A DNA stretch of 14,625 nt from JAWLFY01 sp964462125 (lineage in GTDB: Bacteria > Planctomycetota > Planctomycetia > Pirellulales > Pirellulaceae): contig CAYWXT010000138.1 of assembly GCA_964462125.1 (NCBI GenBank), positions 1-14,625 of the forward strand, given 5' to 3'. The first letter of the stretch is position 1. Every line of letters starts with the position of its first letter. The notes beneath the pieces were generated by a model. That model had not been told where the DNA came from, made no database searches, and worked only from the letters and a program-made list of their open reading frames with translations. Positions 1 through 7,504 of the stretch are shown here, piece by piece. The position numbers and the translations under genes are program-made.

Positions 1-97
1 CCCGACCTCCGATGACCTCACTTGGACATGTGAAAACGCAAGCAACATGTTGACAGCAAAGGGGTTGCGAGCACAAGAGCGATTTGGGACAGTCGAA

Positions 98-196
98 CTA
101 GGCTCTGTCAGAAAACGCGAACGACGCTCGCGAAGCGACAATCATCAACCTCCCGCTCCCCGCGGGAGGGTCTGACGCTGGTGCCCGGGGAGGGCC
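98..196. repeat. Partial copy of a MITE-like repeat with one terminal inverted repeat
   Basis: Positions 98-116 read CTAGGCTCTGTCAGAAAAC, identical in all 19 bases to the reverse complement of 13000-13018. Similarity continues inward to the shared GGGGAGGGCC at about 187-196, matching the reverse complement of 12923-13018 at very roughly 85 % by eye. The shared core includes GCGACAATCATCA. No second terminal inverted repeat is visible before the stop of the peptidase gene at 220, so this is a truncated or solo end. The rest of 1-219 shows no gene or other recognisable feature. Confidence 0.75.
149..169 (-). terminator. Hairpin downstream of the M14 peptidase gene
   Basis: CCTCCCGC (149-156) and GCGGGAGG (162-169) form a perfect 8-bp stem with a 5-nt loop. 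It lies about 50 bp past the peptidase stop on the minus strand and inside the partial repeat element. There is no clear T-tract, so intrinsic termination is only a possibility; it may simply be part of the repeat's own structure. Confidence 0.3.
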
Positions 197-219
197 GCCT
201 CATTGAACGCGACGGGAGC

Positions 220-2778
220 TTACCGCGAACCGAGCAGCATCGCCCGAAACATGAGGTGGAAAGTCGCCTGGGACCAGGCGCGATAGTGGGGGGAGAAACC
301 GAACAGATGAATCTGCCCCTCGCCGTACTCCGCCAACACCCAGCCGTCGCTCCCCTGCAGCGTCTCGGGACTGGAGATGAAACCCGACAACAGCGTGCGT
401 GTCGGAGCGTAGCTGAGCAACGACGTGGTCGAATGGTCCTCACGGCCAGCCGACTTGCGGTCCGATTCATCCATCCGTTTCCAGCCCGAGGAGCCGGAGA
501 AAAACAAGGCCAGATCATCGTCCAACCCGGCCGTCATTCGATGTGGGTGGACGACACCGCGAAGCACACTCCCGGGACAGGAAAAGTCGCGCGCGTCGGA
601 ACCCTTGGTGACGTCGGTCAACGGGAGCTCGAACAGGTCGATCGTCCACGCCGCCGAACGTCCGATTGAGATCAATCTGCCCCCGCCGCGGACGAAACTC
701 TCCACCGCCACTGAACCTTCCGGGTCGAGCCCACCGGAGATCTCTCGCGGAGCACTGGCGGGGCTGCGGCCGTCGTTGATCCCCCGCGGGGAAACGCTGG
801 GCAGGATCAGAACGTCAACCAATTCGTTCAAACCACCGTCACGGATCGTCTCGCTGCGAATCCTTTGAAAGGGAATCTCGAAGTGGTCCAAAACCCAGCG
901 AAGCCAACCTTCGTCCATGCTTGCCGACCAAGGCGCATAGAGACCGATCCGCGGCAGCGATCCGACGCTGATACGCTCGGATCGATCCGACGCCTCGGAG
1001 TCTCCCGCGACAAGCAATCCGGCATTCGCCCCCCTGGTCACCAACTCGATCGAATCACCCTCACCCAACGCCTGAACCGCCGCGGTCCAACTGTCGCTAT
1101 CGTCGGTCGACAGTGGAAAAGTATCGTTGTCATCCTTGTCCTTCAGTCGCGGATCACCCGCCCAGGATGCAACCGCCTGTTCAGGCGACGTCACCTCACG
1201 CGTCACCGCCGAGAAATCGCGGCTGACCTCGGCGCGGCGTACGCCCAACAGCAACGGCAGCGTCCAACCAGTAACGTCATAGGGAGTTGTCCCCGAAGGA
1301 AAATCCTGTAACTCGAACAGATCCTTCACGTAGCTGCCATAAGGTTGATCGCGCCATATCACGATCGTTCCGGCATCATAACGGCGGCCGTCCGCTTCAA
1401 ACGGTTCCTCGGCGACATGTACCTCGACTCCCGACGCCAGCAACACATCGATCAGTCGCCGGGTCGCCCCCAGATCCCGGTTGTCGATCGTGACCAGCCA
1501 GCCGCGAGGTCCGCCCTCCCGGCCCGCTTCCACGGTCCGTTCAGCCGCCTCCATGGCATTGTTCAACCAGTACCTCGGTTCGCGCGACAGGCTGCCGAGC
1601 AACGAGCGGCCGAACGCGAGTTCATAATCCACGATGTCCGACAGTCGCCACCAACCTCCCGGCCACGGATTGACGAATTGGTTCGACGGCTGATAACGGT
1701 CGGAACCGAGCGGATCTCGAAGCGACGACTGCTGCTGAAAGATCGGCGAGGCGTGCTTCGTTGAGGCAGCTTCCGTCAGGATTCCCAAGATGTTGTGCCG
1801 CGTGGGAACACTCCGGTTCCCGCCGTTCCACCAATGGTCGTAAGAGACCCCGGTGGCGATCCCCGTGAACCCTTCGCGAGTCATGTCCAACACCGCTCGG
1901 GTCCCGATCAAGTTGATCCCCGCCACGATCCCTGGATCCAGGTTCGGATTCAACGGATCACGGTAGGGCGGGACGAAGAACCGTTCCTTCCGGTTTCCCT
2001 GTTGATGAACATCCCACAACACCTGCGGGTACCACTCCTGATACAGTAACCGGGTCAGATGCCGTGTTTCCGCCTGGGTCAGCATGAACCAGTCCCGGTT
2101 GTTGTCGTGGCCGGTATAGAACTGATACAGGCGGTCCAATGAACTCCCTTCGAGACTCGTCCCGGCATGCTCGCGGTACCAATGCACGACATGGTCGACG
2201 CCATCGGGATTGAGCGACGGGGTGATCACGATGACCATTTTCTCGCGGGCCGCCTTCCAGGGCTGTTCCTCCGAGGTCGCGAGCAGCCAAGCGAACTGCA
2301 TGCCCATCTCAGTCGCCGCGACTTCGGTGGCATGCATGGTCGGGGTGACGAACAGGATCACTTTGCCATTCCGGATGGCCCGCCGGCGATCCTGAGCACT
2401 GGTGCCCCGGGGGTCGGCGATCGTTTTGGCGTGCCCCTTGATCTCGTCCAGTCGCCCCAAATTGGCTTGGTCCGAAATGACCGCAATCAAAAAATCACGC
2501 CCCTCCGTGGTTTCACCGACCGACTCCAACTGCACCCGAGAGCTGGAATCTGCCAACGTCCGATAGAACCCGCTGACCTGGTCCCAATCGGCCAACTCGA
2601 AGTCGGTCCCCACCGGCCGCCCCAAGAACGCTTCGGGCGAATCCACCGAATCGGACATCGGTGAATCAATGGGCCGGTCGCGTTGTTGCCCCAGGAGATG
2701 CTGTCCGGGAGACAGACCCAGAAGCAAAGCGAACAAAACGATGGCGCCGCGTCGACGCCCTTCAAGTTGCGAGATCAT
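220..2778 (-). CDS. Secreted M14-family zinc carboxypeptidase with C-terminal amidotransferase-like domain
   Basis: This is an 852-residue M14 (carboxypeptidase A-like) metallopeptidase, expected to be exported and to cleave peptides using one zinc ion. Numbering is from the ATG at 2778. A signal peptide is visible: basic GRRR, then the hydrophobic AIVLFALLLGL at residues 11-21. The zinc ligands are HATE (H149, E152) and the H of DVHQQG (H258). NNR at 226-228 matches the family's substrate-binding Asn-Arg, and E336 in GILTEAAS is the likely catalytic glutamate. The C-terminal 200 or so residues (RIGLYAPWSAS, VDVLILPS, FVRGGGRLISIG) look like a class I glutamine-amidotransferase/ThuA-like fold, a combination I recall from large bacterial M14 proteins. 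An upstream ATG at 2868 would add 30 residues containing VLRTFR three times and would bury the signal peptide, so 2778 is preferred. No Shine-Dalgarno site is evident at either start. Confidence 0.88.
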   Translation of the reverse strand: MISQLEGRRRGAIVLFALLLGLSPGQHLLGQQRDRPIDSPMSDSVDSPEAFLGRPVGTDFELADWDQVSGFYRTLADSSSRVQLESVGETTEGRDFLIAVISDQANLGRLDEIKGHAKTIADPRGTSAQDRRRAIRNGKVILFVTPTMHATEVAATEMGMQFAWLLATSEEQPWKAAREKMVIVITPSLNPDGVDHVVHWYREHAGTSLEGSSLDRLYQFYTGHDNNRDWFMLTQAETRHLTRLLYQEWYPQVLWDVHQQGNRKERFFVPPYRDPLNPNLDPGIVAGINLIGTRAVLDMTREGFTGIATGVSYDHWWNGGNRSVPTRHNILGILTEAASTKHASPIFQQQSSLRDPLGSDRYQPSNQFVNPWPGGWWRLSDIVDYELAFGRSLLGSLSREPRYWLNNAMEAAERTVEAGREGGPRGWLVTIDNRDLGATRRLIDVLLASGVEVHVAEEPFEADGRRYDAGTIVIWRDQPYGSYVKDLFELQDFPSGTTPYDVTGWTLPLLLGVRRAEVSRDFSAVTREVTSPEQAVASWAGDPRLKDKDDNDTFPLSTDDSDSWTAAVQALGEGDSIELVTRGANAGLLVAGDSEASDRSERISVGSLPRIGLYAPWSASMDEGWLRWVLDHFEIPFQRIRSETIRDGGLNELVDVLILPSVSPRGINDGRSPASAPREISGGLDPEGSVAVESFVRGGGRLISIGRSAAWTIDLFELPLTDVTKGSDARDFSCPGSVLRGVVHPHRMTAGLDDDLALFFSGSSGWKRMDESDRKSAGREDHSTTSLLSYAPTRTLLSGFISSPETLQGSDGWVLAEYGEGQIHLFGFSPHYRAWSQATFHLMFRAMLLGSR

Positions 2779-2806
2779 CAGGGGGGCACTCAGGAAAGGG
2801 CGGTTC

Positions 2807-2860
2807 CGAAATGTTCGTAGCACACGAAATGTTCGTAGCACACGAAATGTTCGTAGCACA
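2807..2860. repeat. Perfect 18-bp tandem triplet
   Basis: Three identical, directly adjacent copies of CGAAATGTTCGTAGCACA lie at 2807-2824, 2825-2842 and 2843-2860, just upstream of the peptidase start. Five of the six reading frames across the unit are open, which creates spurious peptides such as repeated VLRTFR (minus) or EMFVAH (plus). The same 18-bp period recurs elsewhere in the window with unrelated sequences. Confidence 0.97.
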
Positions 2861-2982
2861 CAGGGCATGACGCATCCGGCGCTCGGTGGCTCTTTGTTTT
2901 CAATTCACACCGCTGCGCAAATCGATTCGATCCAGCTTCTTCGCGTAGAAAAACCGAACCGACCGGCCAGTCTACTCGGACC

Positions 2983-3018
2983 CCTGCAAGGATACAGATT
3001 CCTGCAAGGATTCAGGGA
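2983..3018. repeat. Imperfect 18-bp tandem doublet at the 3' end of the C45 hydrolase gene
   Basis: CCTGCAAGGATACAGATT (2983-3000) is followed directly by CCTGCAAGGATTCAGGGA (3001-3018), matching at 14 of 18 positions. The second copy contains the stop codon (3012-3014) and final codon of the C45 gene; the first copy lies in the spacer. The rest of the 2779-3011 spacer holds only the 2807-2860 triplet and no gene I can recognise. Confidence 0.75.
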
Positions 3019-4304
3019 CTGACCGCCAGTGCCGCAGCGATGCTGCTGAGCTCCGAGTGCACCTCGAGACTGAGTTGACGGTGCAGCTTCAACGCTTCTG
3101 CCGCATCGAAGCGGTCGTCCCGCCACCGCTGCAGGGCGTCGGTTGCCCGCTCCAGATTCGTTCGCTCGGCCGGCAGGGTCCGCGCCCAAATTTCCGGTAA
3201 CGCGGAGGTGTCGAGGAGCAACGTTGAGTCCCCCTCCTCCGTCTCTGCTTCCACATAGAACGCATCGCGCAGAGAGCGGGCAACGTCACAGATCGGACTC
3301 GTCTCCTCTCCCAGCAGCTCCGCGGCGACCGCTTCGGTGCCGACCCAACAGGGAACCGCGACAGTGAACGACGGCTCGCCCAGCATCACCCACATCGTTG
3401 TCAGCAACGGGTCTTCACCCGGTTTCACGCCGTGGAAGACAGTCGCGGAGACAGTGGTCTTGCGACTGATCGTGTGGCTTGTATCGAGCGTCTCCGGCAG
3501 CGTTCCCGATTCACCGTTGACCGATCCCGGGATCGCCTCGCCCGCCGGGTCGGCGTAGTCGCGGGTGTTGTGCTGAAGCATGTAGCTGACCGACATTCCG
3601 CCATCGGCCAGCGCCATGTCGACCAATTCACATCCGCGGAGAAAACGGCCACCGGAATAGATCTCGGCGAGCTGGTCTTCATCGGTCGGGTCGACGTCGG
3701 AGCTTCCTGTGTAGGAAAAGTTGGAGCGAACGACATAGCCCGCGGGAGCAACGTCCGGGTCGTTGGCGTCGAATTTGGTATACGACGATGCGGTCGACTC
3801 ATAGATCACGGCACCGCCCGCGGCATCGATCACCCCAAAATTCGCCGCTGTTGTCCGCTCCCCATCGGTCTCCTCGAGCAACCGCTCGAAATCCTCCACG
3901 CTTGCACAGCTCTGCAGGGCACGCCGCATGAATCGTCCATTGCCGGGCCCGCTCGCCCCCTTCTCTCGCAGATCGCGAGTGGACGAGTTCTCGATGCAGA
4001 ATCCCGCCTCGTTGACCCCCATCCAGATCGACTTCGAGCCGCCGGCGGTGATCACCGCCATGCAGCGATACTCGCCATCGTCCAAATGAATGACCTGGTT
4101 GTTCTTCGCGGACGTGTCACGGTTTTTCCACAGCAACGGCCGGCCATCGACGGTTGCCTTGCCACTGATCACCCCGGTGGTGCAGGCCTCAGCGATCCCG
4201 CCACTGATCAACGGCGCCACAGCGATCGCCGCCAGGGATGCGATCGCTGCCTGGAACATCGTGCGCGAGCTCGGTCGGGAAGGACCGTTGGTCTTCATCT
4301 GCAT
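3012..4304 (-). CDS. Secreted C45-type Ntn-hydrolase (carcinine hydrolase / isopenicillin-N acyltransferase-like)
   Basis: This 430-residue protein resembles the C45/AAT branch of N-terminal-nucleophile amidohydrolases, which cleave or transfer amide-linked acyl groups. The mark is a Cys directly after a cleavable signal peptide: a hydrophobic run at about residues 17-34, then GGIAEA and C41 starting CTTGVISGKATVDGRPLLWK. Signal-peptide cleavage would expose Cys41 as the nucleophile, which is the usual logic of exported members. Further family-like segments are WKNRDTSAKN, SIWMGVNEAGFCIENSS and AANFGVIDAAGGAVIYE. Substrate cannot be read from sequence. The ATG at 4304 is chosen because GGAG sits 7 nt upstream; ATGs at 4322 and 4298 are alternatives. 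A much longer open frame reaching 4982 runs back through the LapA gene and is an artefact. It lies 86 bp downstream of the LapA-domain gene and 233 bp upstream of the peptidase start, all on one strand, so co-transcription is possible. Confidence 0.85.
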   Translation of the reverse strand: MQMKTNGPSRPSSRTMFQAAIASLAAIAVAPLISGGIAEACTTGVISGKATVDGRPLLWKNRDTSAKNNQVIHLDDGEYRCMAVITAGGSKSIWMGVNEAGFCIENSSTRDLREKGASGPGNGRFMRRALQSCASVEDFERLLEETDGERTTAANFGVIDAAGGAVIYESTASSYTKFDANDPDVAPAGYVVRSNFSYTGSSDVDPTDEDQLAEIYSGGRFLRGCELVDMALADGGMSVSYMLQHNTRDYADPAGEAIPGSVNGESGTLPETLDTSHTISRKTTVSATVFHGVKPGEDPLLTTMWVMLGEPSFTVAVPCWVGTEAVAAELLGEETSPICDVARSLRDAFYVEAETEEGDSTLLLDTSALPEIWARTLPAERTNLERATDALQRWRDDRFDAAEALKLHRQLSLEVHSELSSIAAALAVSP

Positions 4305-4390
4305 CACGGGACTCCGGCGCATGGGGGAAATCAGTGGTGGTCGTGACGGCCCACTCTCGGCGGGCAGGTCTCCAGTTCGCAAACAAGAGT

Positions 4391-4672
4391 CTAACTGGTT
4401 TTGGAGGGTGACTTGCCCGGTTGGCTCGATTTCGCTGGGCGGGTCGAATCGCCCTTCGATTTCATCCTGCCGCGACTGCGGAGCATCCAACCGGTCGTCA
4501 ACGCCCCCAGCACGAAACTGGCCGCCGAACAGGCCAACAGCAGCAGCGTTAGCGGGTACTGGCCACTGAAAAACAATACATGCAGCTCGACGCTGCGGCT
4601 GTTCTGAAAGGCCACGATGACGATCAGCGAGACCCCCACCAGCAGCAAAAGCCAACGAATTTTCTGGAGCAT
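4391..4672 (-). CDS. LapA-domain (DUF1049) small inner-membrane protein
   Basis: This 93-residue protein has the layout of the LapA/DUF1049 family. A first membrane segment (WLLLLVGVSLIVIVAF, about 7-22) is followed by the diagnostic FQNSRSVELHVLFFSGQYP. A second membrane segment (LTLLLLACSAASFVLGALTTGW, about 41-62) precedes a basic Ser/Lys-rich cytoplasmic tail. LapA proteins sit in the cytoplasmic membrane and in enterobacteria help control lipopolysaccharide assembly; whether that holds here is unknown. The ATG at 4672 has GGAG 8 nt upstream. The tail is shorter than in members with a coiled coil. It is the first gene of a minus-strand run leading to the C45 hydrolase, and it is divergent from imuA across a 148-bp spacer. 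Confidence 0.8.
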   Translation of the reverse strand: MLQKIRWLLLLVGVSLIVIVAFQNSRSVELHVLFFSGQYPLTLLLLACSAASFVLGALTTGWMLRSRGRMKSKGDSTRPAKSSQPGKSPSKTS

Positions 4673-4701
4673 GGAGTCTTCTCCGGTCGACTGAAACGAG
4701 T

Positions 4702-4707
4702 ACTATA
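4702..4707 (-). promoter_or_regulatory. Candidate -10 element for the LapA-domain gene
   Basis: On the minus strand 4707-4702 reads TATAGT, close to TATAAT, about 30 bp upstream of the ATG at 4672. It lies in the spacer shared with the divergent imuA gene. No convincing -35 box at 16-18 bp spacing was found, and no LexA-like palindrome for imuA was recognised in the same spacer. Confidence 0.25.
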
Positions 4708-4820
4708 CAGGAATTCACCGGGTCGCTTTGGAACCGCGGCACTCGGCATTGTCCTTCGTTCCCTCTCCCCCGGCTCCCCCAGTGTGACGGCACGACCTTG
4801 ATCGATCGAGGGCGCTGAAG

Positions 4821-5756
4821 ATGGCGACGCAAGCAACCTTTTCGTTTCTCGATCCGCCAGAGGGCTCCGGCGCGCCAGAAACACCGGCAACGCCTGCTCG
4901 GGAAGAACCCGATCGCCGGGAAGAACCCGATCGCCGGGAAGAACCCGATCGCCGGGAAATCGTGCGTCGATTGCGTGCCCAAGTCGGCGGGGCGGGGGGC
5001 GATTCGGCCGCAGGGGACTCCGAGTGGTTCTCGACCGGTTGCCCGCCGCTCGATGCCCTATTGCCCCACGGCGGGCTGCGGAGCGGGGCGCTGACCGAAT
5101 GGGTGGCCGAGAACGAGGCCTGTGGCGCCGCGGCGCTGGCATTGGCGGTTCTCGCCCGTCGCCACCGTGGCTTGCGAAACCAACGCGGCGGCGGAGAACG
5201 AGGGCCGCTGGTGGTGGTCGACGCCGAGGGAAGCTTTTATCCGCCCGCCGCGGTGGCTTTGGGGATTCCGGCGGAGCAGATCGTTTGGTGCCGCCCGCGA
5301 TCCCGCCCCGAGACGGTTTGGTCGATCGATCAAGCCTTGCGGTGTGAGGCGGTCGCCGCCGTGTGGGCTCATCTTGGCGCCTGGCTCGACGACCGGGACG
5401 CCCGGCGGCTTCAACTTGCCGCCGAACAGGGGAACACGCTGGGCTGTCTGATCCGTCCCGCCACGGTCCGTGGCAAACCGAGCTTTGCCGAGACCCGCTT
5501 TCACGTCGCGGTGGGTCAGCCCGGACGGCCTGCGTGTCCGTGGTGGATGGAGGTCACGCTCGAGCGGGCACGGGGCGGCGCAGTTGGGCGTTCCGTTCGT
5601 ATCGGAATCGATGACCAAGGGAGCTTGCAACATGAAACGGCTGTTATGCATCTGGCTACCCAATTGGCCGATCCAACGCCTGCACCATTCCGTCCCCCCC
5701 CCGCCGCCGCCAATTCCCCCAGCCAACAGCAGCCCAGCCAACGCCGGCGCGCGTAG
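4821..5756 (+). CDS. imuA: ImuA-like RecA-fold mutasome protein
   Basis: This 311-residue protein matches the ImuA (SulA/RecA-like) family that works with ImuB and DnaE2 in damage-induced mutagenesis. The core starts around residue 69 with FSTGCPPLDALLPHGGLRSG followed by ALTEWVAENEACGAAALALA. In true RecA this region carries a Walker A P-loop; here it has no GxxxxGKT, as is usual in ImuA. A Walker B-like strand follows (LVVVDAEGSFYPPAAVALGI), then QIVWCRPRS and ETVWSIDQALRCEAVAAVWA, all typical. Residues 27-44 are REEPDR repeated three times, produced by the 18-bp repeat at 4900-4953 and probably disordered. The last 42 codons overlap the start of imuB in another frame and form a Pro/Ser/Gln-rich tail. 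The identification rests strongly on the neighbouring imuB. Confidence 0.82.
   Translation: MATQATFSFLDPPEGSGAPETPATPAREEPDRREEPDRREEPDRREIVRRLRAQVGGAGGDSAAGDSEWFSTGCPPLDALLPHGGLRSGALTEWVAENEACGAAALALAVLARRHRGLRNQRGGGERGPLVVVDAEGSFYPPAAVALGIPAEQIVWCRPRSRPETVWSIDQALRCEAVAAVWAHLGAWLDDRDARRLQLAAEQGNTLGCLIRPATVRGKPSFAETRFHVAVGQPGRPACPWWMEVTLERARGGAVGRSVRIGIDDQGSLQHETAVMHLATQLADPTPAPFRPPPAAANSPSQQQPSQRRRA
4900..4953. repeat. Perfect 18-bp tandem triplet inside imuA
   Basis: Three identical copies of GGGAAGAACCCGATCGCC lie at 4900-4917, 4918-4935 and 4936-4953, followed by GGGAA of a fourth. The array is in frame and encodes REEPDR three times. All six reading frames across the unit lack stop codons. 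Confidence 0.97.
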
Positions 5757-7497
5757 CCTGCCCCCGACGACGCTCCTGTGGCGGGACGATCCGCGGCGGG
5801 GCCGAGTCGTGGCGGCCTGCTGCCAGCAGGCGGCCGCCGTCGGAGTGCGCTTCGAAATGCCGCTGGTCGAAGCGGCGGAACTGCTCCACCGCGTCCCTTC
5901 ACCCCCGCAGGCTCCCGCCAAAACATGCCGATCGGTTCAACCCCACGACGCCTCGCTGGACCACGCGGCGCTGTTGCAGTTGGCGGAACAACTGCAAGCG
6001 GAGCTCAGCCCCCTGGTCGCCCTCGAGCCACTCGATGCCCAGCCTTGGGCAGGCAAGCCGTTGCATCAGCCAGATTCGCTGCTGTGCGACATCACCGGCG
6101 TCTCGCATCTGTTTGGAGGTGAAGCCGGATTGTTGCGGGCGGCCGAATCGCTGCTGGGCCGTCGGGGGCTGAAGCCGCAGATGGCGATCGCTGAGACCGC
6201 GGGGGCTGCATGGGGGTGGGCTCATTACCGGAGCCAGAGTCCCGATCCGCCCGACGGCGCCGGCCACCACCACCGGCAGCCAACGGTGGACACGCAGCCG
6301 GAGGAGCAGCGGGGGGCGGAGGACGCCCGGGTGTTGCCCGTCGATGCGCTACCAGACGCTCTCGACCCGCTCCCAATCGCAGCATTACGCATCGACGTCT
6401 CGACCGCCGCCACCCTGAGACGTCTGGGAGTGACGAGCGTCGGGGCGCTGCGTGGCTTCCCCCGCGATGGGCTGGCATCGCGTCTCGGCCAGCGGCTCCT
6501 GGAGCGGATGGCCCAAGCCTTCGGTGAGGTCGACGAGCCGTTGCGGTTTCACCATTCGCAACCGGAGAATCGGCAGCAGCTGGAATTGGAATACCCCACC
6601 GCTGAGCTCGCGATTCTGCAAGACCGCCTGGAACGTTTGGTCGAGCGTGCCTGCCGGCAGCTGGCCGAGCACCAACGGGGGGCGCTGCGACTCGAGTGCC
6701 GGCTCGACTCGGCCGATCAGGAACCGTGCCGCTTGCAGATCGGACTGTTCGCCCCAACGGCCGATGCGATTCACCTGGGACGCTTACTCAGCGGCAGCTT
6801 GGAATCGAAACGTTGTTCCGCCCCAATCACCCGGTTGACGCTCATGGTGACCCTCACCGCTCCCCTCCGCCATGTTCAAACCGCGTTGTTTCCCCACGGC
6901 ACCGAAGCGGATGGCGAAGAAGACGCCGCTCAGCGGGTTGCGGTCGGCCGTTTGGTCGACACCCTCAGCGGCCGCTTAGGACCAGACGCGGTGGTCGGAG
7001 TGCGGCTCCGAAAAACCCCCCTTCCCGAAAATGCCTTCACCTCGTTTCCGCTGACCGGTCGCCCCCGGCCGCGACGCAGGAGGCAGCCAAGTTCAACGCA
7101 GCCGAGTGCAGCGTCTTCCCAGGCCCCAGCGTCTTCCCAGAACCAACGCCCTTCTTGCCACCCCGGTCCGTCTCCCGGCGATCCATTGCGGCGGCCCCTG
7201 ACGCTGCTCCACCAACCGCTTCCCCTGGCGGATCTCGACCCGACCGCGGGCGAACGTCCCGGGGACTGCCCGAACCGATTTCGGCTTGGCGGCAAGGTCC
7301 ACCACATCGTGCAGGCCTGGGGGCCAGAGCGGATCGAAACGGGATGGTGGCACGGCCCCACGATTCGCCGCGATTATTTTCGGATGCTCACCGATCGCGG
7401 CGAATGCTGGTGGGTCTTTCGAGAGCTCGCCCCCGGCAGCAACGGTCAATCTGTCTCTCACAACCACGCATGGAGGCTGCACGGTCGTTTTGCCTAA
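5632..7497 (+). CDS. imuB: ImuB, Y-family DNA polymerase-like mutasome subunit
   Basis: This 621-residue protein is an ImuB homologue: a catalytically inactive Y-family polymerase relative that in other bacteria links the beta clamp, ImuA and DnaE2 during translesion synthesis. The N-terminus MKRLLCIWLPNWPIQRL is typical and has LPNWP where active Y-polymerases carry the metal-binding Asp. Family landmarks follow: VVAACCQQAAAVGVRFEMPL, CDITGVSHLFGGE (D at about 153), MAIAETAGAAWGWA, then a thumb helix-hairpin-helix-like LRRLGVTSVGALRGFPRDGL. The C-terminus has the family ending ERIETGWWHGPTIRRDYFRM and WRLHGRFA. The ATG at 5632 is chosen for this N-terminus and for GGGAG 8 nt upstream; the longer frame from 5470 lies within imuA. 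It overlaps imuA by 125 bp, suggesting translational coupling. Odd features are a proline-rich insert at about residues 23-45 and a low-complexity linker near residues 480-525 that holds an 18-bp duplication. Confidence 0.9.
   Translation: MKRLLCIWLPNWPIQRLHHSVPPPPPPIPPANSSPANAGARSLPPTTLLWRDDPRRGRVVAACCQQAAAVGVRFEMPLVEAAELLHRVPSPPQAPAKTCRSVQPHDASLDHAALLQLAEQLQAELSPLVALEPLDAQPWAGKPLHQPDSLLCDITGVSHLFGGEAGLLRAAESLLGRRGLKPQMAIAETAGAAWGWAHYRSQSPDPPDGAGHHHRQPTVDTQPEEQRGAEDARVLPVDALPDALDPLPIAALRIDVSTAATLRRLGVTSVGALRGFPRDGLASRLGQRLLERMAQAFGEVDEPLRFHHSQPENRQQLELEYPTAELAILQDRLERLVERACRQLAEHQRGALRLECRLDSADQEPCRLQIGLFAPTADAIHLGRLLSGSLESKRCSAPITRLTLMVTLTAPLRHVQTALFPHGTEADGEEDAAQRVAVGRLVDTLSGRLGPDAVVGVRLRKTPLPENAFTSFPLTGRPRPRRRRQPSSTQPSAASSQAPASSQNQRPSCHPGPSPGDPLRRPLTLLHQPLPLADLDPTAGERPGDCPNRFRLGGKVHHIVQAWGPERIETGWWHGPTIRRDYFRMLTDRGECWWVFRELAPGSNGQSVSHNHAWRLHGRFA
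7109..7144. repeat. 18-bp tandem doublet in the imuB linker
   Basis: CAGCGTCTTCCCAGGCCC (7109-7126) is followed directly by CAGCGTCTTCCCAGAACC (7127-7144), matching at 16 of 18 positions. It encodes two ASSQ-containing hexapeptides in a Pro/Ser/Gln-rich stretch between the polymerase-like core and the C-terminal domain of ImuB. The in-frame length keeps the reading frame. Confidence 0.85.
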
Positions 7498-7504
7498 GGA
7501 TCGT

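Noticed and set aside
1..97. Possible end of an upstream gene or promoter at the left edge
   Set aside because: No frame shows recognisable protein sequence and no clear promoter was seen; too short to call.
181..669. Plus-strand ORF opposite the 3' end of the M14 peptidase gene
   Set aside because: It is an antisense shadow in GC-rich DNA; the minus-strand frame has clear protease motifs.
4673..4820. LexA/SOS operator upstream of imuA
   Set aside because: I looked for a palindromic LexA-type box in the imuA/LapA spacer and found none convincing. The LexA motif of this lineage may differ, so absence is not proven.
4305..4982. N-terminal extension of the C45 hydrolase frame back to 4982, containing three AIGFFP-like repeats
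   Set aside because: It runs antisense through the start of imuA, covers the LapA-domain gene in another frame and has no family resemblance. The repeats come from the 18-bp array. A signal peptide and ribosome site support the start at 4304.
5470..5631. Longer imuB start at 5470
   Set aside because: The added 54 residues lie in another frame of imuA and do not resemble ImuB; the ATG at 5632 has a good ribosome site and the conserved N-terminus.
5718..5742. 15-bp-period duplication CCCAGCCAAC in the imuA/imuB overlap
   Set aside because: Only 10 bases are repeated within a low-complexity proline-rich segment, so it is not grouped with the 18-bp arrays.
6092..6757. Minus-strand ORF of 221 residues inside imuB
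   Set aside because: Arg/Pro/Ala-rich composition typical of antisense frames in high-GC genes; imuB motifs occupy the plus strand.
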